From Ruminococcus sp. (GTDB taxonomy: Bacteria > Bacillota > Clostridia > Oscillospirales > Ruminococcaceae), in NCBI GenBank assembly GCA_014799675.1, contig JAAVHM010000046.1, positions 3,119-10,603 on the forward strand: 7,485 nucleotides of DNA. Direction: 5' to 3'. Below are positions 1-5,436 of the stretch, in pieces (the first letter of the stretch is position 1; every line of letters begins with the position of its first letter). The notes under the pieces were generated by a model. It saw nothing but the letters and a program-made list of their open reading frames with translations. It was not told the DNA's origin and did not search any database. The translations under genes were made by a program, and so were the position numbers.

Positions 1-1006
1 ATCCGCCCCAGCGGTAGTCGCCGCTTTTCCACTCAATGATAAGATATTCCTTGCCGCCTGACTTCTTTATCTCATAAGCGCAGGCGGTTTTGTTCCATTT
101 ACGGAGGACATAGCCCTTTGTCCAGACCTGCTTGTCTCCGCCGCTTATTGTCTCGCCGCCGTAAATGCTTGTGCAGCTTCCGTCAGGCAGGAATTCTATT
201 TCTTTGAAATACGGCTCAAAGCCGCTGTCCAAAGTATCGGGAGAAAAATCCTCCTTGCTCTCAATAAATCCCGCGGCTTTCCATTTACCGAGGACTTTTT
301 CGTCGTTCACAAAAGGCATATCAATATTGTCCTTTCGTGCGATTTCCTCGGCGGTGTAACGCTTTCCGTCAGCCTTTTTCAGGGTAATAACGTCAATGCC
401 TATGCTGGTCTTGAAATCAATTATCATGTACAGACCGTCTCCGCGGTTTTCAAGGGTGTAATCGCAAACGCGGGAGGAAGCCCCGTCGTTGTACAGAAAT
501 TTTCCCTTAGTCCATGAGTAGCACCAGTACCACTCGCCGTTGGGGAGAAAGAACAGCTCGCGCTTTTTGCCGCCCATGTTGACGGAAGTCTCCCCGACTA
601 TTTCCCATTTGCCTATAACTTCCTCGTCGTTTTCAAAGGGGACGTTCACGTCCTCGTGCAAAAGTTCAATGTTATTTGTTTTCATAAAATTGCCTCCAAG
701 TATTAGTTTTTTGGTATCTTCAAGCAGGTTCAGCGTCTCGTCCAGACGGGACTTTTTTTCTGCGAACAAGTTTTGTATCACTTCGGTATCAGCCCTGCCG
801 CTTGTGATTTTTTTTATTTCCGCAAGAGTAAAGCCCGCCGCTTTGAGGGACATTATCTTTCCAACATCGGCTATCTGACTTTCGCCGTAATATCTGAAAC
901 CTGTTGCAAGATTTGTCTCCACAGGTTTGAGCACGCCTTTTTTGTCGTAATATCTTACGGTCGACTCCGGAACGCCGCAAGCCTTTGCAAATTCTTTGAT
1001 TTTCAT
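1..1006 (-). CDS. MerR-family regulator fused to duplicated beta-rich module (3' end cut by window)
   Basis: Probable DNA-binding transcription regulator with a C-terminal sensor. The first 335 residues are visible and there is no stop before the window edge. Residues 1-70 form a MerR winged helix: it opens MKIKEFAKACGV, then STVRYYDKKGVLKP and GFRYY at 36-40. Residues 74-104 look like the dimerising coiled coil. Two related modules follow, at about 122-210 and 230-335. Both share PF-NDE-V-GKW, then a FLP-G strand, then WTKG, then a Y-I-II-K strand; a charged linker (211-229) joins them. Similar modules occur, from memory, in tandem in Gram-positive BlaR1-like proteins; no search was run. The ATG at 1006 follows AAAGGAGG with a 6-base gap. 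MerR family is secure; the ligand and target genes are unknown. Autoregulation is likely from the promoter structure upstream. Confidence 0.85.
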   Translation of the reverse strand, partial: MKIKEFAKACGVPESTVRYYDKKGVLKPVETNLATGFRYYGESQIADVGKIMSLKAAGFTLAEIKKITSGRADTEVIQNLFAEKKSRLDETLNLLEDTKKLILGGNFMKTNNIELLHEDVNVPFENDEEVIGKWEIVGETSVNMGGKKRELFFLPNGEWYWCYSWTKGKFLYNDGASSRVCDYTLENRGDGLYMIIDFKTSIGIDVITLKKADGKRYTAEEIARKDNIDMPFVNDEKVLGKWKAAGFIESKEDFSPDTLDSGFEPYFKEIEFLPDGSCTSIYGGETISGGDKQVWTKGYVLRKWNKTACAYEIKKSGGKEYLIIEWKSGDYRWGG

Positions 1007-1034
1007 GTCTGACCTCCTTTAGTGGAATTTTAGA

Positions 1035-1048
1035 ATAAGGTACCTTAT
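1035..1048. promoter_or_regulatory. 14-bp perfect palindrome in the merR-like leader
   Basis: ATAAGGTACCTTAT is a perfect palindrome centred on a GGTACC core. It falls at about +1 to +14 of the predicted merR-like transcript and about 30 bases before its start codon. It could be a second operator. With no loop it is a poor RNA hairpin, so a DNA-level role is more likely. Function is inferred from position only. Confidence 0.35.
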
Positions 1049-1054
1049 GTACAT

Positions 1055-1085
1055 ATTTTAAACCTGAAGTATGGTTTAATTGCAA
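1055..1085 (-). promoter_or_regulatory. MerR-type promoter with long spacer and operator dyad
   Basis: On the minus strand, -35 TTGCAA (1080-1085) and -10 TAAAAT (1055-1060) are separated by exactly 19 bases. The spacer holds an inverted repeat, TTAAACC (1058-1064), 8 bases, GGTTTAA (1073-1079). A 19-20 bp spacer containing a dyad is the hallmark of promoters that MerR-family regulators activate by DNA distortion, so this is probably the autoregulated promoter of the downstream merR-like gene. The predicted start of transcription is near 1048. Confidence 0.6.
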
Positions 1086-1168
1086 TAGGTATTTTATATT
1101 GTTTACAAAAAATTAATAAACAAGCGATAACGCAATTCTCTAATGTTAGATACAATTATATCTTACCA

Positions 1169-1228
1169 GCCCCCTTGAGGGGGCTTATGTAAATCAGAGG
1201 TTTGCCGTATCTGATATTGGGGGTGACA
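1169..1228 (+). repeat. 60-bp dispersed repeat, copy 1
   Basis: This copy begins with the hairpin GCCCCCTTGAGGGGGC (1169-1184) and ends with ATTGGGGGTGACA (1216-1228); GCCGTAT lies in between. The reverse complement of 7093-7152 has the same three blocks in the same order and the same 60-base length, with a one-base shift inside. The two copies are therefore one repeat family in opposite orientation. The preceding stretch 1086-1168 is AT-rich and I see no feature in it. Confidence 0.7.
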
Positions 1229-1262
1229 CTCGCTGCAGGGCGTTCCCTGCTTGTCATTTTTT
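1224..1262 (+). terminator. Terminator-like hairpin at the end of repeat copy 1
   Basis: The stem GCAGGG (1235-1240), loop CGTT, CCCTGC (1245-1250) is enclosed by an outer TGACA (1224-1228) and TGTCA (1252-1256) pairing and followed by six T (1257-1262). This is the form of an intrinsic terminator on the plus strand. No plus-strand gene lies upstream within the window, because the upstream gene reads away from it. It may instead belong to the repeat or to an unseen small RNA. Confidence 0.45.
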
Positions 1263-1303
1263 CGGACTGGCTTGCATATTATATAGAAAATCGTTTTGTA
1301 ATA

Positions 1304-1415
1304 CTAATCACCAATTAAAAAGCATATAAAAAATCAAGCAAAAATTTGAAAAGTTTTAACTTTTTTACGTGATTTTTGTGCAGATTTTTTATTAATGCTT
1401 TTAATTGGTGATTAG
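1304..1415. repeat. 112-bp MITE-like imperfect palindrome
   Basis: The ends are a perfect 17-bp inverted repeat: CTAATCACCAATTAAAA (1304-1320) and its complement (1399-1415). With one small indel the similarity continues to about 32-33 bases per arm (to 1335 and from 1383). A small hairpin, AAAAGTT-TT-AACTTTT (1349-1364), sits at the centre, so nearly the whole element can fold on itself. It has no coding capacity. Size, terminal inverted repeats and AT-richness fit a miniature inverted-repeat element. A clear target duplication is not visible; only ATA occurs near both ends. It ends 9 bases before the Shine-Dalgarno of the next gene, so in RNA it would place a large hairpin in that leader. 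Confidence 0.6.
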
Positions 1416-1439
1416 GATAAGCTTAAAGGAGTGTTTTTT

Positions 1440-1925
1440 ATGAGCAAAGGTTCTTCAAAAAAAGGAATAAAAATTTGCCTGTTTCTGACGCTTATCGTTG
1501 CGGCGATCGCTGCCGTCGCCTTTTGGGGAAAAGCCAAATCGGAAACGGAAGCCGACGAGCTGCTTGCAATGTCCTCAAACGCCCAGCGCGTTGAGTTCCT
1601 GAACAAGCAGGGCTGGATAGTCAAGCCCGACCCGCTTTCAAGGGAGGAAATAACCGTCCCCTCGGATTTTGAGGGCGCTTACGCCGAGTATGCCGCATTG
1701 CAGGAAAGTCAGGGCTTCGACCTTGAAAAGTACAAGGGCAAGCCCGCAACGCTATTTACTTATCAGGTGCTGAACTACCCCGATCACCCCGAAAACGTTG
1801 TTGCAACGCTGGTCGTCAGCAGCGACAAGCTTATCGGCGGGGATATCTCCATGACAGGAGAGGGAGGCTTTACAGAGCCGCTTATTGCGGCCTCAACGCA
1901 AACCTATCTTACAATTGAAGAGTGA
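1440..1925 (+). CDS. DUF4830-type membrane-anchored protein
   Basis: A protein of 161 residues and unknown function. Residues 1-10 are basic (MSKGSSKKG), 11-29 form one hydrophobic helix (signal anchor or uncleaved signal; no lipobox), and the rest should face outside. Residues about 47-134 match my memory of the DUF4830 pattern: RVEFLNKQGW, a P-x-P turn, a VPS-F strand start, YAALQ-QGFDLEKYKGK, a Y-V-NYP segment and a final strand ending in IGGD. The start chosen is the ATG at 1440, 8 bases after AAAGGAG (1425-1431). A GTG at 1431 in the same frame overlaps that Shine-Dalgarno and is unlikely. The gene appears monocistronic, with the palindrome at 1304-1415 just upstream and a terminator directly after the stop. 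The family name is fairly sure; the role is unknown. Confidence 0.8.
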   Translation: MSKGSSKKGIKICLFLTLIVAAIAAVAFWGKAKSETEADELLAMSSNAQRVEFLNKQGWIVKPDPLSREEITVPSDFEGAYAEYAALQESQGFDLEKYKGKPATLFTYQVLNYPDHPENVVATLVVSSDKLIGGDISMTGEGGFTEPLIAASTQTYLTIEE

Positions 1926-1973
1926 AAAAATTCCGCATACCGTTCAATTTGAACAGATATGCGGAATTTTTTT
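1925..1973. terminator. Bidirectional intrinsic terminator between DUF4830 gene and birA
   Basis: A 15-bp stem pairs 1925-1939 (A-run plus TTCCGCATA) with 1958-1972 (TATGCGGAA plus T-run). A-runs and T-runs flank both sides, so it can stop transcripts from either direction. The loop holds its own small hairpin, GTTCAA-T-TTGAAC (1942-1954). It starts at the last base of the DUF4830 stop codon and ends 7 bases before the birA stop. Confidence 0.85.
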
Positions 1974-1979
1974 ATTTTA

Positions 1980-2951
1980 TCATGCGATACGTATTGTACC
2001 CGACGTCAAAGCCTTTTCCTCGCCGCTGTCAAGGCGGACTATAAGCCTGCCTATCTCGTCGATACCGAGACAGTCCATGACCTCCGTTTGGTCGTTGTGA
2101 GTGACCTCGATACGCTTGCCGATAACGTTTGAACGCCTTCTGTACTCTTCAAGAAAGCTCCTGTCGCAGATGTTTTCAAGCCTTTCTTCAAGGCAGTTCA
2201 GTATCTCCGCCGCAAGCTTGCTTCTGGAAACATTATTGCCCGTTTCCATTTTTATGGAGGTTGCCACGTCAGCGATATTTTTCGGAAAGGACGTGTTCTG
2301 GACGTTTATGCCCATGCCCACAATTGCATATTCGAGACCGCCCTGCTCCACGTTCACGGAAGCTTCCGTGAGTATGCCGCAGAGCTTTTTGTTTGTCTCC
2401 GCGGAATAAATATCATTTACCCACTTTATCCTGCACTCCATGTCCGCGACCTTTTCAACAGCGTCCGCAACAGCCACCGCCGCGCAGGACGTGATAAGCA
2501 GCGAATGCTCCACCGAAAGCTGAGGGCGCAGGATAACGCTCATGTAAATGCCCATGCCGTTGGGAGCGTAAAAGCTTCTGCCCATTCTGCCCTTGCCGTT
2601 GGTCTGGACTTCCGAAATAACCGTTGTTCCATGCTCCGCGCCAAGCTGTGCAAGACTTTTTGCAAAATCATTGGTGGAGGTTATGGTTTTGAACACGTCC
2701 ATTCTTCTGCCCAAAGCCTTTGTTTTAAGGTTGGGGACTATAGATTGCTCGCTTAAAAAGTCGTTTTCCTCCGAGAGACAGTAGCCCCTGTTTGTGACCG
2801 CGCAAATAAAATATCCCTCTTCACGAAGCGTTTTTACGGCTTTCCAGACCGCGCTCCTCGTCATACCGACGCTTTTTGCGATCTCGCTGCCCGAAACGCT
2901 TTTACCCTTGTTTTTCTCTAAAACCTCAAGAACTCTATCTTTTAAAGGCAT
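1980..2951 (-). CDS. birA: Bifunctional biotin-protein ligase / biotin operon repressor BirA
   Basis: BirA joins biotin to AMP and then to a lysine of biotin-dependent carboxylases in the cytoplasm; members with an N-terminal helix-turn-helix also repress biotin genes. The protein has 323 residues, normal for the bifunctional class. Residues 1-60 form the winged helix (SGSEIAKSVGMTRSAVWKAVKTL). The ligase domain follows: TSTND at 91-95, the biotinyl-AMP loop NGKGRMGR at 118-125, KWVND at 176-180 (the usual form is KWPND) and CGILTEA at 191-197. The C-terminal SH3-like domain is about 277-323. The ATG at 2951 follows GGAGGTG with a 5-base gap. It is divergent from ytaF with 186 bases between. 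No biotin synthesis or transport genes and no inverted GTTAAC-type BirA box are visible here, so its targets are elsewhere. Confidence 0.95.
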   Translation of the reverse strand: MPLKDRVLEVLEKNKGKSVSGSEIAKSVGMTRSAVWKAVKTLREEGYFICAVTNRGYCLSEENDFLSEQSIVPNLKTKALGRRMDVFKTITSTNDFAKSLAQLGAEHGTTVISEVQTNGKGRMGRSFYAPNGMGIYMSVILRPQLSVEHSLLITSCAAVAVADAVEKVADMECRIKWVNDIYSAETNKKLCGILTEASVNVEQGGLEYAIVGMGINVQNTSFPKNIADVATSIKMETGNNVSRSKLAAEILNCLEERLENICDRSFLEEYRRRSNVIGKRIEVTHNDQTEVMDCLGIDEIGRLIVRLDSGEEKALTSGTIRIA

Positions 2952-2997
2952 ATCAACACCTCCGAATTTTATCCAACAAAATCAAAAAATATTTCTT

Positions 2998-3031
2998 ACC
3001 GCCAAAAATCGGAAAACACCGTACAGGCGGT
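2998..3031. promoter_or_regulatory. Dyads in the birA-ytaF divergent intergenic region
   Basis: ACCGCC (2998-3003) and GGCGGT (3026-3031) form an inverted repeat, and a nested ACCG-6-CGGT (3018-3031) shares the right arm; ACCGCC recurs at 3071-3076. A minus-strand TTGACC lies over this area, but I find no convincing -10 at the right distance. A direct repeat GGGGTAAA occurs at 3086-3093 and 3104-3111, near ytaF. These may be operator sites for the divergent pair. Evidence is symmetry and position only. Confidence 0.25.
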
Positions 3032-3137
3032 CAATCACCTTTTTCTTTTTCTCACATAAAATATTACGAAACCGCCATATCAAATGGGGTAAATTTTTCT
3101 AAAGGGGTAAAACCAAAGTGGAAAGCTGTGTTTGCAT

Positions 3138-3734
3138 ATGATAAAAGCCTTGCTTTTAACGATAGCTGTGTGTACCGATAGCTTTGCCGCCGCTGTCGGC
3201 ATTGGCGGAGCAGGGATAAAAGTACCCTTTCGTTCGGCTGTTGTTGTCAGCTTTGTGGGTACGTTTTTTCTGACGGCTTCCGCTGCCGCGTCGGAATTTT
3301 TAAAGCTCCTGATAAACAGCGAGCTTTTCGGTATTCTGTCATTTTGTCTGCTTCTGGGACTTGGTATCTTTAACCTTTTTCAAAACTTTTTTAAAGAGAT
3401 GATCGCAAAAAGCCCGCGGTTCGGCAGGGATAAAAATTCCCCCGCAAAGCTTTTTTTTGACGAAACCGCCGCCGACGCCGATAATTCAAAAAGCATTTCC
3501 GTAAAGGAGGCTTTTGCCCTATCCGTCGCGCTTTCGGCAGATTCGGTCGTTACGGGGATAAGCTCCGGCTCTCTCGAACTGAACCTCCCGCTTTTGTCGG
3601 CAGTATGCTTTCTAACGGGAATACCTGCCGTTCTCCTTGGGGTGATGCTTGGAAAAAAGCTTCACTCTGCCTTAAAGATAAACTTAGGCTGGCTAAGCGG
3701 AGCCGTATTGATCGTCCTCGCATTTGTACATTAA
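3138..3734 (+). CDS. ytaF: YtaF/MntP-like sporulation membrane protein
   Basis: An integral membrane protein of 198 residues with six predicted helices in two repeated halves. The first half starts with VCTDSFAAAVGIG (Asp14) and the second with ALSADSVVTGISSG (Asp135). These paired Asp motifs are typical of the YtaF family, which is related to the MntP manganese exporters; YtaF is annotated as a sporulation protein but its substrate is unsettled. The loop between the halves (residues 113-124) reads DADNSKSISVKE, a full 12-residue EF-hand-like calcium loop. The start is uncertain: ATG at 3138, or an in-frame TTG at 3132 (200 residues) better spaced from the weak site GGAAAG (3120-3125). I use ATG as the commoner codon. 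It is divergent from birA and convergent with the solute-binding gene. Confidence 0.85.
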   Translation: MIKALLLTIAVCTDSFAAAVGIGGAGIKVPFRSAVVVSFVGTFFLTASAAASEFLKLLINSELFGILSFCLLLGLGIFNLFQNFFKEMIAKSPRFGRDKNSPAKLFFDETAADADNSKSISVKEAFALSVALSADSVVTGISSGSLELNLPLLSAVCFLTGIPAVLLGVMLGKKLHSALKINLGWLSGAVLIVLAFVH

Positions 3735-3740
3735 GGCAAT

Positions 3741-3774
3741 AATGCACAAAGACATAATATCGCCTTTGTGCATT
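3741..3774 (+). terminator. Hairpin just after ytaF
   Basis: AATGCACAAAG (3741-3751) and CTTTGTGCATT (3764-3774) form a perfect 11-bp stem with a 12-base loop, beginning 6 bases after the ytaF stop. No T-run follows on either strand, so it is a weak intrinsic terminator or a 3'-end stability structure. The larger hairpin at 3786-3868 may finish termination of ytaF. Confidence 0.45.
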
Positions 3775-3785
3775 AAGCCTAAAAA

Positions 3786-3868
3786 CTCCGCAGGAAAGGC
3801 TGAACCTTTATCCTTATTGGCGTACTCTGTCAATAAGGGTAAAAAACTTCCACCTAAATCCCGCGGAG
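3786..3868 (-). terminator. Composite terminator after solute-binding gene 1
   Basis: The outer stem pairs CTCCGCAGGA (3786-3795) with TCCCGCGGAG (3859-3868). In minus-strand RNA the single mismatch becomes a G-U pair, giving a continuous 10-bp helix followed by five U (3781-3785), so it suits the minus-strand gene. The 63-base loop contains a second hairpin, CCTTATTG (3812-3819) and CAATAAGG (3831-3838). The stem sequence is almost the same as that of the terminator at 5394-5419, whose loop is only 6 bases. Confidence 0.65.
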
Positions 3869-3890
3869 CTTTATTTATGTCAGTAAATTA

Positions 3891-5360
3891 TTAGTTAAAC
3901 TCCGCAACCTTATTTTGGAGATTTGTGTCAACGTCATTGACCAGCATTTCGATAGCGTCAGCAATAGACTCTCTGTTGGAAGCCCAGTCTGTGCCGTGGA
4001 ATGCAGCTCTGATACCTACCTCTGCGCCGCCGTCTGTGGTGTAGCTTGCGATATCATTTGAGCAGCCGGGTGCAAGGTCGATAACGGGGTACTGCTTAGC
4101 AAGGCTGTTGATCTCTTCAAGTCTGTCATAAAGCTCGTCTGTCCACTGAGCGTCCTCAATTCTCTTCTGACGTGCGATAGCGCGAGCGTTATCGTCGTTT
4201 GCGGCAACGATAGTACACTCTGCCAGAAGCGCCGCGCCTACAGGGTTAGCAGAACCCTTACAAAGCACGTAGCCCTCAAGAGCAGCAGCCTGGTAAGGAT
4301 CTGAACCTGCGGGAGACGGTGTGGGAACTATTCCCAAATTCTCGGGAGGTATTTTCATAGACCATGTTTCGGGGTCGCCCTCTGCTTCCCAAGAACCGCC
4401 TATGCAGAACAGCTCTCTCTTTTCGCCCATCATCTGAGGCTGGATAGCCCAGTTGAACTGCTCCAAGGGAAGAACAAGACCGCTGTTGTACAGGTCGTAC
4501 TGGAAGTTCATAGCCTTTTCAAGAGTAGCGTCCTTGAGGTTGCATACGAGACGTCCGTCAACTGCCTGTACTGTGGGAACACCTGCGGAATAAGTGAGAG
4601 CAAGCTCGTTGTACCAGTTGTCAAGACCCCACTGGTCGTTGTCCTCGTCAACGAAGTCCATAAGCATACTCTTGAATGTATCCCAGTTCCATTCGCCTGA
4701 CTTGTAGAGATCCCAGGGATCGTCCAGACCGTTTTCCTCGATAGTCTCGGTGTTGTAGTATACGAAATAGTTTGCGATAACGTTGGTAACAAACATAAAG
4801 TGCTTGTCGCCGAATCTGTACTGCTCCATAGCTTCCTTTGTATTTGACCAGATATCGTCGTTAATATCAATGTACTGATCGACAGGCTCGAACATACCGT
4901 TTATGATACCCTTAGGCAGGTTGCCTGTATCGCTTGCGTAAAGGTCAACGCCTGTGCCGCCGAGAACGTTTGTGGAAAGGTCGTTGTAGCGGTTTTCCCA
5001 AGTGGTGGGTATCCATGTAACATATCCGCCGTATTTTCTTTCGAGAAGCTCCAGCTCAACCTTTTTGGATGCGCCGTTTGTTGAGGGATTGAGGTCATAG
5101 TGAGCAAGCCACTTGATCTCCTTGTTTTCAAGCTCAACGTCCTTAAGCTTGGACATTGCGCCGCTGAGAGCGTCTACCTGCTCGTCGTTAAGCTCGGTGT
5201 CATTTACAGCAACAGTTGCCGCTGTAGTAGTGGTAGCTTCTGTTGTGGTGGTAGCGTCTGCGCCGCCGCTGCTCGGATTGTCGTCGTTACTACAAGCTGC
5301 AAGACTTGCTGCCATTGTCAGGGCAAGCATACCCGATAAGATTTGTTTAATTCTTCTCAT
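3891..5360 (-). CDS. ABC-transporter solute-binding lipoprotein 1
   Basis: An extracellular lipid-anchored receptor of 489 residues that probably delivers a solute, likely a sugar, to an ABC permease. The signal peptide is 1-22 (basic MRRIKQ, then a hydrophobic core) with lipobox LAAC and Cys23 as the lipidated residue. A threonine-rich linker (about 36-49) follows. The mature domain starts near 80 (IKWLAHYDLNPSTNGASKK) and shows family 1 binding-protein traits: YYNTETIEENGLDDPWDLY at 201-219, NWDTFKSMLMDF at 225-236 and many exposed-type Trp and Tyr. The C-terminal block HGTDWASNRESIADAIEMLV (455-474) is shared with its neighbour. The ATG follows AAGGAG with a 6-base gap. It lies 76 bases downstream of its paralogue, across a terminator hairpin, so its transcription is by read-through or a weak own promoter. 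No permease is in the window; the ligand is not determinable. Confidence 0.9.
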   Translation of the reverse strand: MRRIKQILSGMLALTMAASLAACSNDDNPSSGGADATTTTEATTTTAATVAVNDTELNDEQVDALSGAMSKLKDVELENKEIKWLAHYDLNPSTNGASKKVELELLERKYGGYVTWIPTTWENRYNDLSTNVLGGTGVDLYASDTGNLPKGIINGMFEPVDQYIDINDDIWSNTKEAMEQYRFGDKHFMFVTNVIANYFVYYNTETIEENGLDDPWDLYKSGEWNWDTFKSMLMDFVDEDNDQWGLDNWYNELALTYSAGVPTVQAVDGRLVCNLKDATLEKAMNFQYDLYNSGLVLPLEQFNWAIQPQMMGEKRELFCIGGSWEAEGDPETWSMKIPPENLGIVPTPSPAGSDPYQAAALEGYVLCKGSANPVGAALLAECTIVAANDDNARAIARQKRIEDAQWTDELYDRLEEINSLAKQYPVIDLAPGCSNDIASYTTDGGAEVGIRAAFHGTDWASNRESIADAIEMLVNDVDTNLQNKVAEFN

Positions 5361-5386
5361 CTTAAACTCCTTAAAACAATTATTTA

Positions 5387-5419
5387 TTAAAAACTCCGCA
5401 GGAACAATATCCTGCGGAG
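5387..5419 (-). terminator. Terminator between the two solute-binding genes
   Basis: On the minus strand, CTCCGCAGGA (5410-5419 complement), loop of 6 bases, TCCTGCGGAG (5394-5403 complement) is a perfect 10-bp GC-rich stem followed by five U (5389-5393). It lies between the upstream gene's stop and the downstream gene's Shine-Dalgarno, so it should lower expression of binding protein 1 relative to binding protein 2. Confidence 0.85.
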
Positions 5420-5436
5420 CATTTTAACCGGTGATA

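Noticed and set aside
789..1085. A 98-codon minus-strand frame crossing the start of the merR-like gene.
   Set aside because: It overlaps the merR-like gene in another frame, has no Shine-Dalgarno, has basic low-quality composition and spans the likely promoter.
1035..1415. A CRISPR array or riboswitch in the 433-base non-coding stretch.
   Set aside because: Repeats are inverted and unique, not regularly spaced direct repeats, and no known riboswitch core is recognisable.
2412..2426. KWVND in BirA in place of the common KWPND.
   Set aside because: The catalytic lysine and Asn-Asp are kept and the substitution is conservative in effect; it is not evidence of a defect.
2952..3137. A BirA operator or a sporulation sigma-factor promoter between birA and ytaF.
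   Set aside because: No inverted GTTAAC box is present, and the ATATT/CATATCAAAT pair before ytaF has too short a gap for a sigma-E promoter.
5100..5339. Plus-strand open frames antisense to both binding-protein genes that begin with the same MSKPL residues (also 6652-6840).
   Set aside because: They lie antisense to homologous segments of the paralogues, so their likeness follows from the sense genes. They have no ribosome site, and the coding frame is clearly the minus strand.
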